A program made the position numbers and the translations under genes. Below are positions 60,322 to 64,000 of a stretch of 64,000 nt of DNA, piece after piece (within the stretch, counting starts at the first letter, position 1; each line of letters starts with the position of its first letter). Location of the stretch: assembly GCF_020921035.1 (NCBI RefSeq), contig NC_063157.1:22833015-22897014 (forward strand), given 5' to 3'. The DNA comes from Rhodamnia argentea (taxonomy: Eukaryota; Streptophyta; Magnoliopsida; Myrtales; Myrtaceae). Under the pieces are notes generated by a model, which saw nothing but the letters and a program-made list of their open reading frames with translations, searched no databases and had not been told where the DNA came from.

Positions 60322-60934
60322 TAAGTGTGGTCGGTTGGAAGGATTTGGCAAACACAAAAACTGTCTTTCATATAAAGCAGCTTTCGGCCTCTAGCGACGC
60401 TGTAAATGTCATTGCTACTTAAGTTATTGTCATCGATCTTGGAACCGTCTTCCTATTGTTTAAAGTGCTACGGGTTTAATGGTTATAATCCCTTGATTCC
60501 GTGATTTCGCTGGACCACCTTTGTTATCTTAGGTTTAATCTGGACCGGGGTATACCCAAATGCGACGAAAATTCGGGCACAGGCTAGAATGCCTTGTGCG
60601 TCTCTTGAGAGACGACCTCCACTATTTGGCTTGCATGGTCAATCTTAGGGCTTGGCTGGAAGCTAAGAAGAGGAGGGTTATAACCGAAGGTTGCACTTTC
60701 AACTGTTCGGCCAGCCATTTGATTTTCAGGATCTTAATCAATTCACACCGTGTTCCATCAAGTCATTTGATTTTGGGAACAATTAAACGTTTCATTCATG
60801 CGATAATGGGCGTAGGTGTAGGATCGATATATCGTCTATGCGATGCACAAGAACAACTTTGTCAACTGCTTCCTTTCGGCATAATAAGGGCCCGATGGAG
60901 AAAGTGCTTCCATGAGAGAAAAATAATTTAGGTT
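60322..60934. other. DUF1218 3' region
   Basis: Probable 3' UTR followed by a 123-codon open stretch (60560-60931) with no family signature. I do not call it a gene. Confidence 0.5.
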
Positions 60935-61020
60935 GTGTATGGTAACGTTTTTGTTCTCATAACAACTTTTGGAACAGAAACGCTTTTTCTGTTTATGTTC
61001 CCGGTAACAATTTTTGAAAA

Positions 61021-61665
61021 CGCTTTTTCTGTTTAAGTGCCACTTGCTCTGGAGGAACAGGCCGTGGCAAGTTCACATTCGGTGGGCCATTAAACACATC
61101 AGTGGACGGTCCTTCTCTCACCAGATCTCCAGATTCTCACTTGCGGCGCTCTGTCACCTCATATGGACCGAGAGGAACAACATCCTTTTTCGAGACAAGC
61201 CTCTTTTCGTACCGGGTATGGTCAAACACCTCATCAAGGTAGTCAAGGATAAAGCCCTTTCCCTTGGTAGCATCGACGACACTCCTCGGAACCGTCGCTT
61301 ACAAAGTAGCTGGGGTCTCTCTACATCCATCTTTGAGGTTCGTCCTTAGGACTTTTTGCAGCTTCTTCTCCGCTATTGCCGTTGCTTTGGCTGTGTATTC
61401 CTTAGTTTTTGGCTGCTGTTTTGGCCGTGTTTCTTTTTGGTTCCTCGGCTCTTGTTTTGGCCGGTCTAGTTCTCTTTCGGTTGCTTGTTTGGCCTTTTGG
61501 GGACTTTCTCTTGATCCCTCTTGTTCTTTTGCGCCGCATCACCTTTGACCCTTCTAGGACAATCTCTTGTGTCCTAGTCGGGTCAAGGTTTTTGTGTTTC
61601 GGCCCTTTCTTGTAACTAAGTCGTTTGAAAAGTCTATACATACTTACCTTACCCAAAAAAAAAAA
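61021..61665 (+). mobile_element. 5'-truncated LINE retrotransposon
   Basis: Flanked by a 15-base target duplication AACAATTTTTGAAAA (61006-61020 and 61666-61680; the A-tail makes its exact left edge ambiguous). The first 330 bases encode the C-terminal end of a LINE ORF2, with FSLAALCHLIWTERNNILFR resembling the zinc-binding/RT-distal region. Then comes a T-rich 3' UTR and a terminal A-run of about 13 before the duplication. Only the last part of the element was copied, the usual outcome of incomplete reverse transcription. The sharp target duplication implies a moderately young insertion. Confidence 0.83.
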
Positions 61666-61680
61666 AACAATTTTTGAAAA

Positions 61681-61850
61681 TAAAAACGTGTTTGGTAACC
61701 GCAAAAAAAACTTCTATTCTCGGAACAAAAAAAAAAAAAATAAAATAAAATAAAAACGCGTTTGGTAACTGCATAAAGTTTCTTTTCCCGGAACCAAAAA
61801 AAAAAAAAAAAAAGAAAAGAAACGCATTTGGTAACCGCAAAAAAATTGTT
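61681..61850. repeat. Three tandem copies of a ~60-bp unit
   Basis: Each copy has AACG[CT][GA]TTTGGTAAC[CT]GCA followed by an A/T-rich stretch and a CGGAAC or equivalent word, starting near 61685, 61754 and 61818. They are part of the outer TIR element and differ in A-run length. Confidence 0.75.
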
Positions 61851-62931
61851 CCTAATTTTTTCATTTAATTAAGAGGACTATATATATTAAAATTAAAATG
61901 TTTTATCTTTTTAACTTACTAAATCAAATTAAATCTCATTCGTTCAATTTACTAAATCAAATTAGTCCAATACATGTATAAGTAATTTATGCATAATTTA
62001 TCAAATTACAATATGGACGAGATCAACTATAAAAAAAAACTGAAAGAGAAGACGAATTGAAATTAGACAACAAGAACATCAAATATGTTTTCTATAGATA
62101 TGAAAAATTACAATTATGAGTCACACGTAAATGTTCCCAAGTAGTTAAAAATATGATTATCATTAAACGAGGACCCTTAGAAAAATATTAATTACACTTT
62201 GAATAAAATCGGGGACTAAAATGAAAAATATTTGTGCATTTAGGTCCTTTTAGTCCAATTGTGCAAATTTTCCAAACATGAGAACTAAAATGAGATGCAA
62301 GTATCAAAGTCTCATGTCATGACTCTAAAAGTAAAAAATTTGGCTAAAATGATTTAAAATGAAATTTTTTTAGTCAATTTAGGATTATGTTCAATGAAGA
62401 GGCATGTGGTCCCAAGCTGAATTTTTAAAAATTTAAGAGGCCAAAATGAAAATAGAATTAAAATAAATATGGACTATTTTTGCGCTTTTTTCTGACCACA
62501 AATACTATTTTTCTTGATTTTCGGCTCTTTTTATAATTAAATTAAATCCGAAAATTGTCAAAATTACAAAAATATTTTTTGTTCAAAATTGGTTCCTAAG
62601 GTTAGGCCAAAGCTTCCAAGGTTGATTTTGCAATTTTATGAAATTTTTTGGTATTTTTAATTTATTTTTTTAAATAAAATGATAAAAAATCAGGTGTCAA
62701 TATTGTGCAAGAACAAAAGAGAAGAGAGTGTGTTAAAAAAAAAAATTATTTCCAATTGTTTCTAAAAAATGTTCCAAATGTGTTTCTAAAAGGTGTTTTA
62801 GGAATACAGAAGCAAGTTTTTTTTATTTCTTGTTTCTGCTCCAAAAGTGTTTTTGTTTCTCAAAAGTGTTTCCGAAACACTTTGGGAACACTTTTTTACC
62901 ATACGCGTTTCTGTTCCCAAAGGCTGCGTTT

Positions 62932-63451
62932 GGTCGTCGGGATTTCCGGTCGGGATAGGATTGTGTAGGATAGGATAAGAAATCTAGGGATTTGGCCATA
63001 TCCTATCCATCATTTGGTGAACTACGGATTTAAAGTCGGATATTCTCATATCGTATCATATCCCGCATTTGGTAGAAATTGTATATCAATATAAAGAACA
63101 TATATGCCTACGTTACGTTCATGAAATATTCCGATCTTATTACTATAAAAATAATATTCTCATACACAAAAAAAAAACTTGAAAATATACACATGTTATT
63201 AGATTTTCAAATCTCTTTGCAAAAAAATAAAATAAAATGAAAATAGAAACAAATGAGACAAGAAAGTTAGCTTTTATATGACGGATAAGAGAAATTCTAT
63301 CCAACCTTATCCTACCCCCTCCCCTAGGATTTTTTTATCCGGGTTATATCCTCCCTATATCCGATATTATACTATCCGGGACACCTACCAAACACGGGAT
63401 AGGATAAAACATATCCTATCCCGAATTTTATACGGACAACCAAACGCAGCC
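62932..63451. mobile_element. MITE with GGCTGCGTTTGGT terminal inverted repeats
   Basis: A 520-base element whose ends GGCTGCGTTTGGTCGTC and GACAACCAAACGCAGCC are inverted repeats with a single visible mismatch. Subterminal GGATAGGAT and ATCCTATCC words are also inverted. Interior is AT-rich and non-coding. The flanks show AAA on both sides, compatible with a 3-base duplication; the end sequence resembles Tourist/PIF-Harbinger MITEs, although their usual target is TWA, so the superfamily is tentative. Confidence 0.75.
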
Positions 63452-63510
63452 AAAGTGTTCCGAGAACATTTTGAAAACAGAAACACCTTTTTTGGAGCGT
63501 TACCATACGC

Positions 63511-64000
63511 AGTCTTGTTGAGTCATATGCATGCAAAAAGAGCCAAGGACTACATTGATGAACCACCTTGTAGTCTTCGAATTTGCTCTGTTTACCAGGT
63601 TTCTGCAAGGGAGAAGCTGACTCTGCTCAGACGAGAGGACTAGAAGAAGAAAGGCTAGCTTAGACTTTTATCAGATCTGGAATGAATTGTCCTGAGAAGA
63701 GAAGAAATATCAATTATGGTGGTGTTGGTTACCTATTTTTAAACATTTCCCTTTTTCCCTTTCCCCCCAAACCTAGAAATAATCGCATTTCGAGTTTTGA
63801 ATAACGCGTCATAGCTCCAGAGACTAACAATTTCTTCGAAATTTCACGTATGCAAAGTTATGTCAAATTGGCATCAAGAATTAAATTTTACCTGTTTGGC
63901 GTAATTGAAACTTGCAAGTATTAGTTAGAGAGATCACGTCTTCGGACGACAGGCTGTTCTTTCTAGCATACAAAGTTACCATGGAAGCTCATCTCGATGG
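63511..64000. other. Right-edge sequence without a recognised gene
   Basis: A short plus-strand open stretch ends at 63643. On the minus strand, AAACAG/GTAAAA near 63890 looks like a splice donor that could end a leader exon of a gene lying to the right. Too little is present to call. Confidence 0.35.

Larger units (their letters stand above)
60935..63510. mobile_element. TIR-bounded non-autonomous element hosting two later insertions
   Basis: The left end reads GTGTATGGTAACG and the right end CGTTACCATACGC, imperfect inverted repeats. Both ends continue into related GGAACAGAAAC / GTTTCTGTTC-type words. The interior is AT-rich with no transposase. Near 61681-61850 about three copies of a 55-70-base unit containing AACGCGTTTGGTAACCGCA follow each other. 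A LINE (61021-61665) and a MITE (62932-63451) are inserted inside. I see no clear target duplication of the outer element, so its limits are less certain than those of the two inner insertions. Confidence 0.55.

Noticed and set aside
60560-60931. 123-codon frame after the DUF1218 gene
   Set aside because: No recognisable family, and it runs up to the edge of a transposable element.

Overview
This window is nuclear DNA of a flowering plant, a eudicot. The genes have many short exons with GT-AG introns, a plant-type protein set, AT-rich introns, and plant transposon relics (Copia LTR, LINE, hAT-like and other TIR elements). Sequence character suggests a woody rosid, possibly Myrtaceae, but that is an impression and not a demonstrated assignment. 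All exon joins were made by eye from reading-frame continuity, splice sites and recalled family sequences.

Layout. (1) <1-10592, minus: nine exons of a PRMT6-type arginine methyltransferase, cut by the left edge; its fourth intron holds a 1.5-kb hAT-like element with internal tandem repeats. (2) 13923-19609, plus: complete 11-exon TOM40. (3) 20755-21387, plus: single-exon acidic protein of unknown role. (4) 21881-24184: broken Copia relic with LTRs in opposite orientation. (5) 26027-31739, minus: seven-exon calumenin/reticulocalbin-like EF-hand protein. (6) 33638-36776, plus: two-exon SDH2, the iron-sulfur subunit of succinate dehydrogenase, divergent from (5). (7) 39008-42145, plus: SRM1-like MYB factor, convergent with (8) 43192-45111, minus: RTNLB22/23-like reticulon. 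(9) 46440-49972: a gene graveyard with an unidentified coding relic, an antisense LysM scrap and the LRR plus post-LRR part of a TIR-type NLR. (10) 50280-54133: segmental tandem duplication whose second copy carries an intact GRAM-domain GEM-like gene. (11) 57517-60321, plus: DUF1218 membrane protein. (12) 60935-63510: a TIR-bounded repeat carrying an inserted 5'-truncated LINE and an inserted MITE.

The intact genes are mostly single housekeeping or regulatory loci: mitochondrial import (TOM40), respiration (SDH2), ER proteins (EF-hand, reticulon), histone/protein methylation (PRMT6), stress transcription (SRM1) and cell-wall or vascular development (DUF1218). They do not form a functional cluster, as is normal in plants. 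The unusual material lies in the repeats and gene relics. I found no wholly new coding system. The best candidates for a second look are the hAT-like element with apparent gene-fragment capture and satellite-like expansion, the inverted-LTR Copia relic, the NLR/LysM relic junction and the nested element at the right end.
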